DNA of 64,000 nt, from NCBI GenBank assembly GCA_905221605.1, contig CAJNDS010002275.1, positions 343,001 to 407,000 on the forward strand, written 5' to 3'. A program made the position numbers and the translations under genes. A model generated the notes under the pieces. That model did not search any database and was not told where the DNA came from. It saw nothing but the letters and a program-made list of their open reading frames with translations. This DNA is from Symbiodinium natans (taxonomy: Eukaryota; Sar; Dinophyceae; Suessiales; Symbiodiniaceae). This document shows, in pieces, positions 1 to 9,926 of this stretch; the first letter of the stretch is position 1; every line of letters begins with the position of its first letter.

Positions 1-412
1 GCTCCTGCACTTCTGGCTGGAACTGGTGGCCTTTGCCTCACGCAACAGAAACATGCAAACGCATTCCTCAGTGGAGAACGGGTGTTGGAGGTGCGGTAGC
101 CAGCCGTCGACGGAGAACCATAGGCCAGCGCACAAAAGCGGCTTACGAATACCGCCCTTGCAAGGTAAGGCTAGCAGTATGGCGATGCGTATCAGCATCA
201 CCAGTTTTGATTGGTCGTGCTTCGAATTCCTGGGAGCACGTGTCGAACAGCAGACAGCACTCTGGTACTCGTACAGTTCGTTGCGGTGCCGCCTCACAGG
301 TCAGAAGTCGACACAGTCAGACGGCGAGGCTTGGGTAGAGTGCGAACTGAACCTACGAGATATTTGAGATCTATCGGCCTACCGCATCTAATGAATCTAA
401 TGCCACAGTGTA

Positions 413-470
413 CCTCCAGATGGCTCGGGATCCAGAGGCACCACGGGTTCGAGCCCCGGTTCGTGGCATG
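413..470 (+). repeat. tRNA-like SINE fragment, copy A
   Basis: This stretch contains a perfect T-arm-like hairpin (CGGG-TTCGAGC-CCCG) that doubles as an RNA polymerase III B-box, preceded by GGCTCGGGATCC and ending in GTGGCATG. A second diverged copy lies about 110 bp downstream with the same order of blocks. The acceptor and anticodon arms of a functional tRNA cannot be folded, so I read it as a tRNA-derived short interspersed element rather than a tRNA gene. Confidence 0.5.
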
Positions 471-523
471 ATTCTGGAAAATAGTCACTTACATTGTTAC
501 AGAATATTACGGTCGTCAGCCCT

Positions 524-585
524 GCAGATCGCTCGGGATCCCGAAGCATCGAGCTCACGGGTTTGATCCTCAGTTCTGTGGCATG
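524..585 (+). repeat. tRNA-like SINE fragment, copy B
   Basis: This is a diverged copy of the element at 413-470. It shares GCTCGGGATCC, then CACGGGTTTGATCC (a weakened B-box) and the TGTGGCATG end, with a 4-bp insertion in the middle. Finding two copies with shared order supports a mobile repeat family. Confidence 0.45.
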
Positions 586-2907
586 CTGCGATGGAGAAGT
601 CTTCACACCTGCTCAAGATTGCAATGGTGACACCCCTAACCTTGTTTTCGTCACTTGAAGCCCACGTCACCCTCCTTCTTGCAATGCGAGCAAGACAGTG
701 CTGCTGCCACTCTCGAAAGGCAGCAAATCCTCCCAGCAGTTTGCGCCCAAGATTCCACGTCTGTTCCTGATTCCTAGTCAACACATGACTGTGAGGATGT
801 GTGAGGTAGCTGGACAATGGCAGTCATGATTCGTGCAAGGCGGGGATGATGACGGCCTGAAGGGGCTCATGAGGAAGTTGAAGGCTCACTCCCGCAGATT
901 CGCAAGCTGTGCCGTGCCTCCGTGGTAATACTCTTAGTGGTCCTAGCGGTGCCTGGCGGAGGAAGATCCCGAGTTTCAAGAGGCTTGACAGCTCGTGGGC
1001 TGTGCAATGACTCTCCACTCATGGCAACGCAACAGTGTGAAGCTTGCCCAAGGTGTGACTTTACGGACAGTGCGAAGGAACCACAAATCAGTTTCAACAA
1101 GAAGCATCTGATGCAGGACGTTAAAACGTTCTTCACATCGCTCACGGTGGCCCCGAACCCGGCATCCATGTGTGCTTTACCCTCTCTGCCATCCGACGCT
1201 CAAGATTGTACGCTGCCTTGATCGACTAGGCTCTAACGATTCGAGGCTTCCTGGTTGAGCTCGACCCTCGGGGTGCTGAAACTAGTGGTGCTGAACCCTC
1301 CAATCTCATTGTGGCAGATTTTTGTCGCTTTCAAAGGCCACGTTTCATTCCTTCTTTGTCAATGTACCCGAACTTCGACATAGGCGCGATTTACATGCCC
1401 GAGCGCAGTGTGCGAGAGATATCATATGTCATTGAGGTGACCAGCTGACAGTCGACAAAATCTCAAAGCGTTGGATGCTGGCCTTGCAACAGACATCCCA
1501 CATTTGGAGAATTGCCTTGCTTCTTCTGCATGGCCACGGCGCATAATAGGCTGGAGTCTTCGCTGTTGCGCCCAAGGCGCGAGTACCAACGCAGGGACGT
1601 GGTTGTGTTCAACCCGCCACCGGCGTTCAGTGCTGTGGTTGGTTTTGACCTCAGGAACATTGATAGCTGAATGCACTGGGTCGAACTGTGATTGAGCTTG
1701 GCTCGAAGTTGTTCTTCGGACGCATGCCCCCGAAGATTTCAGCAAGTTCATAACTTCGTCAGGTCACCGAAGCAATGAGCAAAAATGTCGTGAGGCAAAA
1801 TGAAAGATACCAATGTCACAAATGTCCGGACGTATAAGCATTGGATAGCAGCATAGCATTGGCAGATGCCGATTTGTAAGGTGGCGACAGATCTGGAGAT
1901 GCCTTGATCAAACGCATTGCGGCAGTCTCAGCGCAACGTAAGTAAGATCTGGCAAGTATGCCAGCTGTCAAAGTGCAAACTGTGAGACAGCTCCGAGACG
2001 ATGTGGCACGATACAGGTTGCCATTGCTGGGGACAAAGTGGAGGTGAAAAATGGCGGAACATTGTACCAAACTCAGCAGACAAAAGACAACTCCAGCGGT
2101 TTGTTCTCTCCAGCTCGTTCACTGTCACTTGAGCGCTGGATAAAGGACTGAGTCTAGGTTCACAATCGGATCTTGAGGTACATCAATGGTGAAGCGCAAG
2201 AGGAACCTTTCACGAACGAGGCCTTGCGCGGCCTAGGGGCCCACAACTGTGATGGATTGAAAGCAAGTTGACAATCAGTTCATTTCTGCCGTAGGAGGCA
2301 GCAGGAAGGTAAGGAGAAGGAAGGGATAGGAAGGGCGAAGACGAATCAAGATGTCCTAAATGCAGTCGACTAGCTGCTCTAACGAAGGCTTCCTGAGGTT
2401 GGGGCCGGGGGGGGGGGGTGGGAAGTAACGTTCTTGGACGTTCATAGCATGAATATGCGTAAAGCAATGATATTTACAGTGGTTGTCTGCTGTGTTGTGT
2501 AGCATGACCGAACTCTCCCTGAGCGTTTCTGGATTCAAGACGGCGCTGTCTACACTTCCTGTTGAAAAGCCATTTGTGGCAAGGCCAACATTTGCAGGCC
2601 CTGCAGTTTTCAGGCACGAAACTGACTGCGGTTCCAGGCTGAGATATAAGGTTGGTGGTGATGGTGAGCGTGTATATGTTTCTTTGTGCAAACTTTGGAG
2701 AGCGTACAGATTTGGGGAGGTCCTTTGGAATAGCAAGAACGACCCTACTTCAAACAGTACGGCAGATCAATTCGTCTTGAAATCGCGAAGACGCTGGTCA
2801 AATTTGTTGGCCCTGGCCAGTCAGCTTTTGTTTCTTGAATTCTTCGCACGTCTTGAATCTAGCCCTGTGCAGCCAGAGTCCGCATGGAATAGTTCGACAA
2901 GCATCAG
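586..2907. other. No recognisable gene
   Basis: I see no protein family, RNA gene or clear exon here. A short stretch near 1055-1170 reads plausibly as peptide (frame of SAKEPQISFNKKHLM) but has no recognisable motif. A 12-base G run lies at 2407-2418. Confidence 0.4.
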
Positions 2908-3150
2908 GCTGCCAAGTACGACTTTGGACCCGTGACAGTTCCAGAAGGATGTGTTTTCGTCCTTGGCGACAACAGGCAAGACCGAATGGAATTGACACAG
3001 CAGATGAACGCAGCCTGCAGCAGATGGTGTTCAATAGGGCACTTCGATTGCTGCGTGGGCGAAAGGAACCAGTCTCTGGACGGGCACGTGTGGGGATTCC
3101 TGCCCATTGAAAACATCATCGGTCCTCGGCTCAGCACTTCAGTCAAGTGA
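2908..3150 (+). CDS. Type I signal peptidase, C-terminal exons (partial)
   Basis: Type I signal peptidases are membrane serine proteases (Ser/Lys dyad) that remove signal peptides. The two exons here encode the conserved C-terminal boxes. The first (2908-2975) reads YDFGPVTVPEGCVFVLGDNR, the family's VPxGxxFVxGDNR motif. The second (3066-3150) reads NQSLDGHVWGFLPIENIIG, the SxDSRxWG/GxVP box. The form of these boxes resembles plastid thylakoidal or cyanobacterial enzymes more than the ER subunit. The 90-bp intron 2976-3065 starts GC, ends AG, and joins AAC-AG to G-AAC in frame. The catalytic Ser and Lys must lie in upstream exons that I could not find. A TGA ends the reading at 3150, but it overlaps a good GTGAGT donor at 3145, so another exon is possible. 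Whether the gene is intact is unknown. Confidence 0.8.
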   Translation, partial: AAKYDFGPVTVPEGCVFVLGDNRQDRMELTQQMNAACSRWCSIGHFDCCVGERNQSLDGHVWGFLPIENIIGPRLSTSVK

Positions 3151-5231
3151 GTCACTTGTACTCTGATAGACATGGCAACCGCTCAACGAGTCGCTTTGGA
3201 GACATCTCCAAAGCGGAGAGTATCTAAGGACGCGCAACTTTGAAGTTTTGGCCACCATGGCATGTTGGCTCTATCGTTGCAGCTCCACCTTGAAGTGTCA
3301 TTTGCCGTATTGCCGTAGTAGCGATGCTAATGCGCAGCGGAAGCAGCTGTCTTTGAACAGTTAGATCCTGTGTGACAATTCTCAGCGTGTCACATGTGCC
3401 ACATGGCAGCAAAAAAATTGCATGCCGATGTGTCATTTATACTTGTCGAGCGTAGCGCTGCTATCAGCAGCTGCGTTGGACCTTTCAGCTTTATATAGAT
3501 CATGCAGCGGCGCGTGCTGGGTTGAAATGAAAACATTACGTACGTCAGCATACGGGCAGACTCACGTCAGTCCGCGATTTGGTTTTTGTCTACTTCCGTC
3601 ACCGTTAGTATCCTCGCGGCTGGTGCGAATCGTGTAGTTGCGGAAGGTATGGCTTCTTGGCATTTTGACCTGCATCTCTCCCCAACTTTGGCAACCTGAG
3701 GACCAAGCTCCAAAGGAGCTGGAAGGCTCTCTGGGGCAGTGCCTGATCCTCGGCATTTTGACGAATTCAAGTGGATCTGATTTGGAATTTGGGGCATCGC
3801 TGCAGCCGAACAGAGACTGTGAGGTCCTTGAGGCCAGGTGGAACGCTGGCACCATCCTTTACAGGCAGCTTGAGCCATGATAGTCAGGTTGGCTGGTAGC
3901 CGAAACCTTTTATCGCCCGTGGCGATTCTTGTCTTGATTCTAGGCCTTGCTCTTCTTTTGTTGTCTCGAGCCGGTTTGTTTGACCTTCGCTGTTCTTGTT
4001 TTGGCAACTAGGCGCGGGCACTAATCCCAGCTTACCTAGCAGTCTTATTTGCTTGTCTTTTGTCACTGATGTTGTCTAGCCTCTGTATAATGATACAGTA
4101 TGTCTACGGAACCTCTGTATGTACATGTATCACTTTAGTCGTCGCTTCTTTAGCTCCGCGTGGTTGCTTTCTGCGTGCATGCATAGCTCCTCTTTTGTTC
4201 CTCTTGTAGATCATGAAAGCTGGCGGAGCTGTGCTTGAGTCTTGTCTATTCTTGCTCTAGCAGGTAGGGTCAGACAAGGTCCCCAAAGCTGCGAACAATT
4301 CGGGGTCAATCTTAAAGATTCACGGGAATGTGTTTCTTTTGAAGTCGGGAGGAGTTCGTATCCGCCATTTCAAGAGAACCAGACCTTTCGGAGGGAGGTG
4401 GGCTGTAATCAATATGAATTCCGACGAAACAAAAGCAACCGTGTGCGCATGTCAGCCCAGGGTTTAGGGGTTTGGATTGCAAAAACTTGCTCATGTCTTG
4501 GCCCGTTTTTCAATCCGTGTAATCACTGGGAGGAGAGATCTCCGGAAGTCGTGTCTTTGAAGCCGTGCCCGGTGTTTAGAGTTGCTCACACATGCCGTGC
4601 CCGAAAACTCGAAATAACAGAACTTGAAGCGGTTGGGGTTTCCTGGAAGTGTGCTGACTGAACAAGGAAATCGTTTTTTGCGGTTCAACGGGATTCCGTG
4701 GATGTCCATTGACTAAACAAGGTACGAAACTGTTTGCTCTGCTTGCGTTTAGATGGCTGTTGCTTGGCCAGGACAGCAGCTGAGAGTGCTTAAGATTCAT
4801 GCACAGGCTTTGGAACCACTTACTTGGCCATAGTTGTCTACTGAGTTCCGCTCGAAAAACCGAAGATTCGCCTTAGGCGGATGCGCATGACAATTCCGGG
4901 TTCAGGAACTGATGTGTCTACGTGGCCCGCAGTGGGTGGATGTGGGTGGCTTTCATGTGGGTGGCCAGACGCTGGCTTCGAGAAGATCAGCGCTTGGTGC
5001 GTGATTTTCGGTGTTGGTGGCCGGTTCGGGCTGCATCCAGCCAGTCACTGACAATGCTTGCGTTCATTGGTTTTTGTTTGTTGCGTTTGTCTGTTACCAG
5101 GTGCCGTAGATACAGTTCCCGAGAGAAAGGCTCGATTTAGTCAATCAAGACATTGTTTTTTGGAAAGGGGCAAAGGCATGACCTCCGCTTCCTGCGTTTC
5201 AGCCTAAGGCATGACTTCGGCATGAATAAGA
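3151..5231. other. Gene-poor stretch
   Basis: Open frames occur (for example 3638-3880 and 4242-4661 on the + strand) but none has a recognisable motif, codon pattern or exon boundary that I trust. I annotate no gene. Confidence 0.35.
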
Positions 5232-5465
5232 GCTTGCCCTTTGGAGTTTGGGGATTTAGGGGTTTAGGGGTTCAGGGTTCCAGGGGTTTAGAGGTTCAGG
5301 GATTTCAGGGGTTTACGGAGTCAAGGGCTTCGGTGTCGAGGGATGGGGTTCAGGGGCCGAGGTGTTGAGGGTTTTGGGAGTCCAGGGGTTGAGGGTTTAA
5401 TGGGTCTAGGGGTTCATGGGTTTAAGGGTTAGGGGTTAGGGCTTAGCCGGGCTTAGCCGGGCTTA
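5232..5465. repeat. Degenerate telomere-like G-rich array
   Basis: The sequence is a drifting tandem of GGGGTTTAG / GGGGTTCAG / GGGTTTAAG units, related to the plant and dinoflagellate telomere repeat TTTAGGG. It ends in three GGGCTTAGCC units. It is interstitial and strongly diverged, so it is either an old telomere-derived patch or a G-rich minisatellite. Confidence 0.65.
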
Positions 5466-6332
5466 GCCCTGTGCCACGCACTTGGGCCTGCGGGCTGGAA
5501 CCATCGATCTTGTAAAGAGCCTAACCTCAGACCAAGACCATCCAAGACCACTTTCCAAGCCTTCGCTTTGCTTGGTTTGACAGTTTCGTCACAGAACGCA
5601 CACCAAAGGTGAATGATGAACCAGATTTGCCCCGAGGTCGGTTAGCCGACAGTTAAACCATTTAAACCTCCCGGTTTCGGTCTTGCCTTGTAGTGTCTCA
5701 ACAAGATTCAACAAGCTTTTAAAGTGGCTGATGCTCATCAGATGTTCTTTTTTCTCAGAGCATGACAACTTTGTTGGCCGGTTCTGTCGTACACTATCAA
5801 GGTCATGTTTGCTTAGGTGGTAGGGTTGGCTGATTTGGGATTAGAACCTGGCGCATTCATGTTGATGCTGCAGTAGAATGTTTACCTTCATGATGTTCCG
5901 CTACAGCTTGTCGAAGTGCATGTATGACTGTATGACCTTCCAAAAACTCATATACGCAACTTATGTTTTCTGTTGAGTTCTGACTTGACTAGTTGCATCA
6001 CGCATGTTTTTGATTTTGGTTGAAGCACCGAGTGGATAATCGACGAACTATGTCCATGCGGCCGTGTCTGTGGATTTGACAGCTCTAAGTGCAACGTTCA
6101 TACTAAACTGATGCGACAAGCTCAGAAACGTCTGTGTTGTGACAGCATTTGTCTTCACAACATAACTTCCTATTTTTTTGCGTGAGGTTTGGAGACTTGG
6201 TAGCTCTTTCCGAATACTGCTCCCCGGTCCTGTCCTCTTTATCACCTCTTGGTTCGTTTGCAAGTTCCGGAGCAAATTCATGATATGCAGTGTATGTCCA
6301 CCTCTGTCTGAAAAGTTTATGTCCTATCGGGA

Positions 6333-6539
6333 ATGTATGATGTAATCCCGCACTTGCATGTGTCTCGTTTGCAGGCGCTGCCACAAAACCAAAGGAGGAC
6401 CGGCGAGACAAGTAACAAAGACTTTGCTGCTGTGTTGAGTTGTTTTGCTTCAAGCTTGATTGATACCCAAACTCGTGTGAAGGAGCCGAAGCCCGTCGAG
6501 GCAGCTGGTGTGGCAGTATTCGTGGCTGAGTCAGCATGA
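6333..6539 (+). CDS. Candidate terminal exon, unknown product
   Basis: From about 6375, after a GCAG acceptor-like site, the frame reads ALPQNQRRTGETSNKDFAAV and continues to a TGA after VAVFVAESA. Composition looks peptide-like but I recognise no domain. The opposite strand has a 203-codon frame (6103-6714) that could equally be the real one or chance. Low confidence. Confidence 0.2.
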   Translation: MYDVIPHLHVSRLQALPQNQRRTGETSNKDFAAVLSCFASSLIDTQTRVKEPKPVEAAGVAVFVAESA

Positions 6540-7892
6540 GTGGACACTTCTTGGAGGATGTTCTTTTAGGAATGAACAGCAGAAGCCCTTTTCTGGATGG
6601 TCCAGAAAGTAGAGTTTGCAAAGTCGGTGAGTCGCTTTGATCGCTTTGAGTCGCTGGCATTTCAGAGTTCAGCTCAGTTTTCTCGATTCTCGTTTGCGTG
6701 TTGGACAGAATCAAGATTGTTCACCGCCACTCAACGGTGTAGGGCATTGTAGGTCGTGCATGAGTACGAGTTACAAAAAGTACGCTCTTTGCCCGATCGC
6801 GCCCGTCCTCAAAGAAGTCGGTCGAGACCGCGGAGGAATTCATAGGCTTCACAACAATGCGAATTCAGAAGTATTTGGTCAGGCTTTTTCCGAGACTCTC
6901 ACAGCCTCATGGCTTGTGCTATTTCATCACGCGAAAGTTTACGTTGCAGCTACACAGCCTGGATTAAGATTTTGCACGTCTGTCTGAAACTTTGTAGTTG
7001 GCGTGAGCATGTGGGACCTCGCTGCATGATGCTGTGCGACAACCGATCACATGACATCTTCTCCATGAAGCAATCAATTTTATGAAGCATTCACCGGGAT
7101 GGGGTGCAGCGAAGCAGCGAATGGCAGATGTTGCGATTCAAGATGGAAATGATGTTGGAAGGCTTTGGCCACAATTGGCCACTTTGATTCCAACAACTGC
7201 AATGACCGTCAGCACGCTCTGTGCAATGCTTCATCTTGTCGCTGCAACGATGGTTAGTTGAAGTTCACGCGGCTTTTGCAGGACATTCTTTTCGACCCAT
7301 CTGGACCCATCTGTGTGGCCATAGAAAACCGGTGGCATGTTTGCAGTGGCAGTTTCTGTGAGTTGGCACGCTCACAGCACATCGTCAGCATAGTATGGGC
7401 AGCATCACCAACAAGCAAGCTCCGTCGAAGCTCTGGCGGTCGACTTGGTTTTGACATGACTTGTCCGGTGGGTTGATGGGCTTGACACGCTCGGGAGTGT
7501 ATCCTGCCCAAATCCCCCCCCTCAGTTCCAGGAGACTTCACAAGGCCTCGGCCCGCCTCCTAACAGCCCTAACATGGTTCATTCTTCAAACGTGGCGACG
7601 AAAATCTCCCTGCATGCGCCTGTATCACTGTGGCATGCCGCCACAACACATCATGCCAAACCCACATCTGAATCTCAATCGTGCGATCCCAATTTCCTGG
7701 GCTTTGCCAGACTGGGCTTAGAGATGCTTCCTTGTCTGTTTTGCTACTGCTTCCCGTCACATGAAGACAGAACAACTTCCGCAGCAGGCTGGTAGAGTCG
7801 TGCCTTCGGCAATTCAACACTACACCGTGGTGACAAGATGCGTTAAACTGAACGTGCCGTGTTTCTTGTGGTGTGCATGGCCCAACGCAGAT

Positions 7893-7905
7893 CGGTAGTA
7901 GGTAG

Positions 7906-7936
<31 letters not shown>

Positions 7937-7967
7937 CAGTAGCAGTAGCAGTAGCAGTAGCAGTAGC

Positions 7968-8027
<60 letters not shown>

Positions 8028-8090
8028 AGCAGTAGCAGTAGCAGTAGCAGTAGCAGTAGCAGTAGCAGTAGCAGTAGCAGTAGCAGTAGC

Positions 8091-8141
<51 letters not shown>

Positions 8142-8167
8142 GGTGGTGGTGGTAGTAGTAGTAGTAA

Positions 8168-8204
<37 letters not shown>

Positions 8205-8240
8205 TATTATTATTACTACTACTACTACTATTATTACTAC
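7893..8240. repeat. TAG/CAG trinucleotide microsatellite (left flank of transposon)
   Basis: This is about 350 bp of GTA repeats interrupted by two blocks of GCA-GTA repeats and a GTG block. It then switches to TTA/CTA units on the same strand just before the transposon. The switch makes a local inverted repeat (TAG then CTA) near 8190-8240. The poly-Val frame across it is a repeat artefact. Confidence 0.95.
8232..8240. repeat. Candidate 9-bp target site duplication, left copy
   Basis: TATTACTAC lies directly outside the left end of the element and an identical 9-mer lies at 13653-13661 directly outside the right end. Mutator-like elements usually make 9-bp duplications. Because the target is a TAC/TAT microsatellite, the match could partly be chance. 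Confidence 0.5.
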
Positions 8241-8245
8241 AGAAG

Positions 8246-8272
8246 GGTGCGCTGTGGGGTCTGCGTTTTTTT
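8246..8272 (+). repeat. Left terminal inverted repeat
   Basis: The 27-bp core begins GGTGCGCTGTGGGG and ends in a T run. It matches the reverse complement of 13620-13646 at 25 of 27 positions (two transitions). Five bases (AGAAG) separate it from the putative target duplication. Confidence 0.9.
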
Positions 8273-8278
8273 TTAACG

Positions 8279-8430
8279 CTCTTCGTGGAAGATTCCGTTG
8301 TTTGAGGTTGAATGGGCGAAGTTAGGTAGTTGAACTATATTAAGGTTAGATGGGCTCTTCGTTGAAGATTCAGTTGTTTCAGGTTGGATGGACGAAGTTA
8401 AGTAGTTGAACTATACTCAGCTTAGATGGG
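8279..8430 (+). repeat. 76-bp subterminal tandem duplication
   Basis: Two head-to-tail units (8279-8354 and 8355-8430) both start CTCTTCGT and end TTAGATGGG, sharing AGATTC, GTTGTTT, AGGTTG and TAGTTGAACTATA blocks. The position just inside the left inverted repeat suggests transposase or accessory-protein binding sites. I find no counterpart at the right end. Confidence 0.8.
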
Positions 8431-8489
8431 CGTGGTTGATTGTCATACTTGATTTCTTCTGGTTTCTTTTTTTTGTCGAGCCAGGGTTT

Positions 8490-8550
8490 GCTTATAAGCA
8501 GATGGTTTGCTTATAAGCATTGATCTTTTTTGGATGGTTTGCTTATAAGC
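8490..8550. promoter_or_regulatory. Three GCTTATAAGC palindromes upstream of the first gene
   Basis: Exact copies of the 10-bp perfect palindrome GCTTATAAGC lie at 8490-8499, 8509-8518 and 8541-8550, each preceded by GGTTT or GGGTTT. The start-to-start spacing is 19 and 32 bp, close to two and three helical turns. A further exact copy and a one-mismatch copy follow the first gene at 9764-9792, again 19 bp apart. The pattern resembles operator or iteron sites for a dimeric protein, probably element-encoded. Confidence 0.6.
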
Positions 8551-8563
8551 ATTGATTATTATA

Positions 8564-8627
8564 TTTTTTTTTTTTTTGGGGGGGGGGGGGGTGCAGGGTC
8601 TTGGGGCTGTTGAGACACCCCCCCCCC
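8564..8627. repeat. T14-G14 tract with downstream C10 tract (potential hairpin)
   Basis: Fourteen T (8564-8577) are followed directly by fourteen G (8578-8591), then 26 bp, then ten C (8618-8627). The G and C runs could pair as a G/C stem, and the G run could form a quadruplex. A short telomere-like stretch (CCTTAACCCCTAAACC) follows at about 8691-8706. Confidence 0.7.
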
Positions 8628-8821
8628 GCTCCCCAGGTGCCTGGATTGCAACGAGCAGCTCGCAACCATCGAGCAGCACGCAGTAAGTAACCCTTAACCC
8701 CTAAACCTTTAACCTCATATAAATAATAAATATATAGCATCTCGGCTGCATTAGTTTCTTTTTGGTGCATGTGTGCGCGCTAGTACAGATTGTCGCTCAC
8801 TATATACTTATCAGCTGAATC

Positions 8822-9726
8822 ATGAAATGCTATGACGAGTATTTCGGCTTAGATTCGAACAGTTTCTGTGTAGTACATTGCGGCCTAGATATGAAGCGCT
8901 CGGCGCCGGTAGCTGGATTCCTCCATGTGGAGGGCGGTGTGTGCAGGCTTGAGGTTACCAACTTGAGTATGGCCAGTGGTTCAGCACAACCACCTACGTC
9001 GTTCTCTCAATCTTCCGCGTCACCCACTGTGCCCAACAATACCATGGAAATGCCAAGGCTCGCCGATATCATTGCGAAGATCACAGATGGAACACTCGTT
9101 ACCCACGAAACCAAGCAGAGCATCACATCGCGGCAGTTACTATCGCACGTGTGCTACTTGCAAAAAAAGTTCAACTTGCCCACGGGTCTCAATGGAGGAT
9201 GGAGCCCTGTAGCCGAGCATGCCCTTCATCAGTGGTTGGCGACACCGAAAAAAGGCTCCAACAAGTGGCAAAGACCGCCCAGTCCATGCTGGCCATCACG
9301 GATCAGTCAACACCAGCAAGCGCCGTCATCGATTCCCGCAACGCCAATGAGGGGATCCTTGCCATCACAGATGTGCGTACACGAACAAATGCCATCACCA
9401 ATTCCCGCGTCACCAATGAGGAGCCAACAGACGTCATCACCGAGTCCCGCGATGCCAATGAGGAGACCCAGAGCAACCAGACCAATGACGAGAACCAGGG
9501 TGAGAGCAGCAGTGACGACAACTCCAGCTCATCAAGCTCCAGCTCTGAGGTTTCCAACATGTCGAATGTAGACTTTTCTAACTGGACCACGGAGTGGCAT
9601 GATGCCTGGCAGTCCGTAGTATCCTTGTCAGCACAGGCAGAAGGGTCCAACAAGAAGCAACGCATCGCGAAATCGATGATGCAGTGCCTTCGCACTGCGA
9701 AACAGCAGTGGGATGCATCCAATTAA
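8822..9726 (+). pseudogene. Transposon gene 1: Ser/Asn-rich acidic protein, one frameshift
   Basis: The first gene of the element opens at ATG 8822 (alternative in-frame ATGs at 8892 and 8970) and runs about 143 codons to an A6 run at 9248-9253. The reading then continues in the -1 frame to TAA after 9726 for about 158 more codons. The second half contains three copies of an I-x-x-SR-x-x-NE motif (DNA at 9325-9352, 9391-9420, 9433-9462), a run of eight serines after DD, and a C-terminal DFSNWTTEWHDAWQS helix-like segment. I recognise no family. Low complexity and acidity suggest a DNA- or partner-binding accessory protein. The A6 slip could be a mutation, an assembly indel or programmed frameshifting; the site G-AAA-AAA is not a classical slippery heptamer. 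Confidence 0.6.
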
Positions 9727-9763
9727 ACCGTTCTTGTTCTCTTGCTGTATCAAACACGAGCCT

Positions 9764-9792
9764 GCTTATAAACAGAATTGTTGCTTATAAGC
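9764..9792. promoter_or_regulatory. Second palindrome pair, between gene 1 and gene 2
   Basis: GCTTATAAAC (9764-9773, one mismatch) and exact GCTTATAAGC (9783-9792) repeat the 19-bp spacing of the left-end pair. They lie about 135 bp before the ATPase start, so gene 1 is bracketed by the same sites. This fits operators for coordinated control or binding sites for the ATPase. Confidence 0.5.
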
Positions 9793-9926
9793 TACGTGTT
9801 CTCGCGAAACATCTGTCGTATTTGCACACCTTGATCAACTGCACCATGTCTGTGCTCTGTTTGCTCATCACAGGTCTTGGTGTGTAGAGCACTCTCCTAC
9901 TCATTACTTTGCCGTAGCCCGTCATC

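Noticed and set aside
401-468. tRNA gene at the window start
   Set aside because: A TGCCAC/GTGGCA end pairing and T-arm exist, but spacing from T-arm to the 3' end and the anticodon arm do not fit.
2483-2935. Upstream signal peptidase exon in the 150-codon ORF (GGDGERVYVS)
   Set aside because: Superficially like the KRVxGxPGD box, but the residues and spacing do not match and the frame differs from the confirmed exon.
6103-6714. 203-codon minus-strand ORF
   Set aside because: Longest simple frame outside the transposon and repeats, but no motif, no exon signals, and the plus strand offers an equally plausible short exon.
8020-8325. 101-codon poly-Val ORF
   Set aside because: It is the TAG/CAG microsatellite read through, running into the transposon end.
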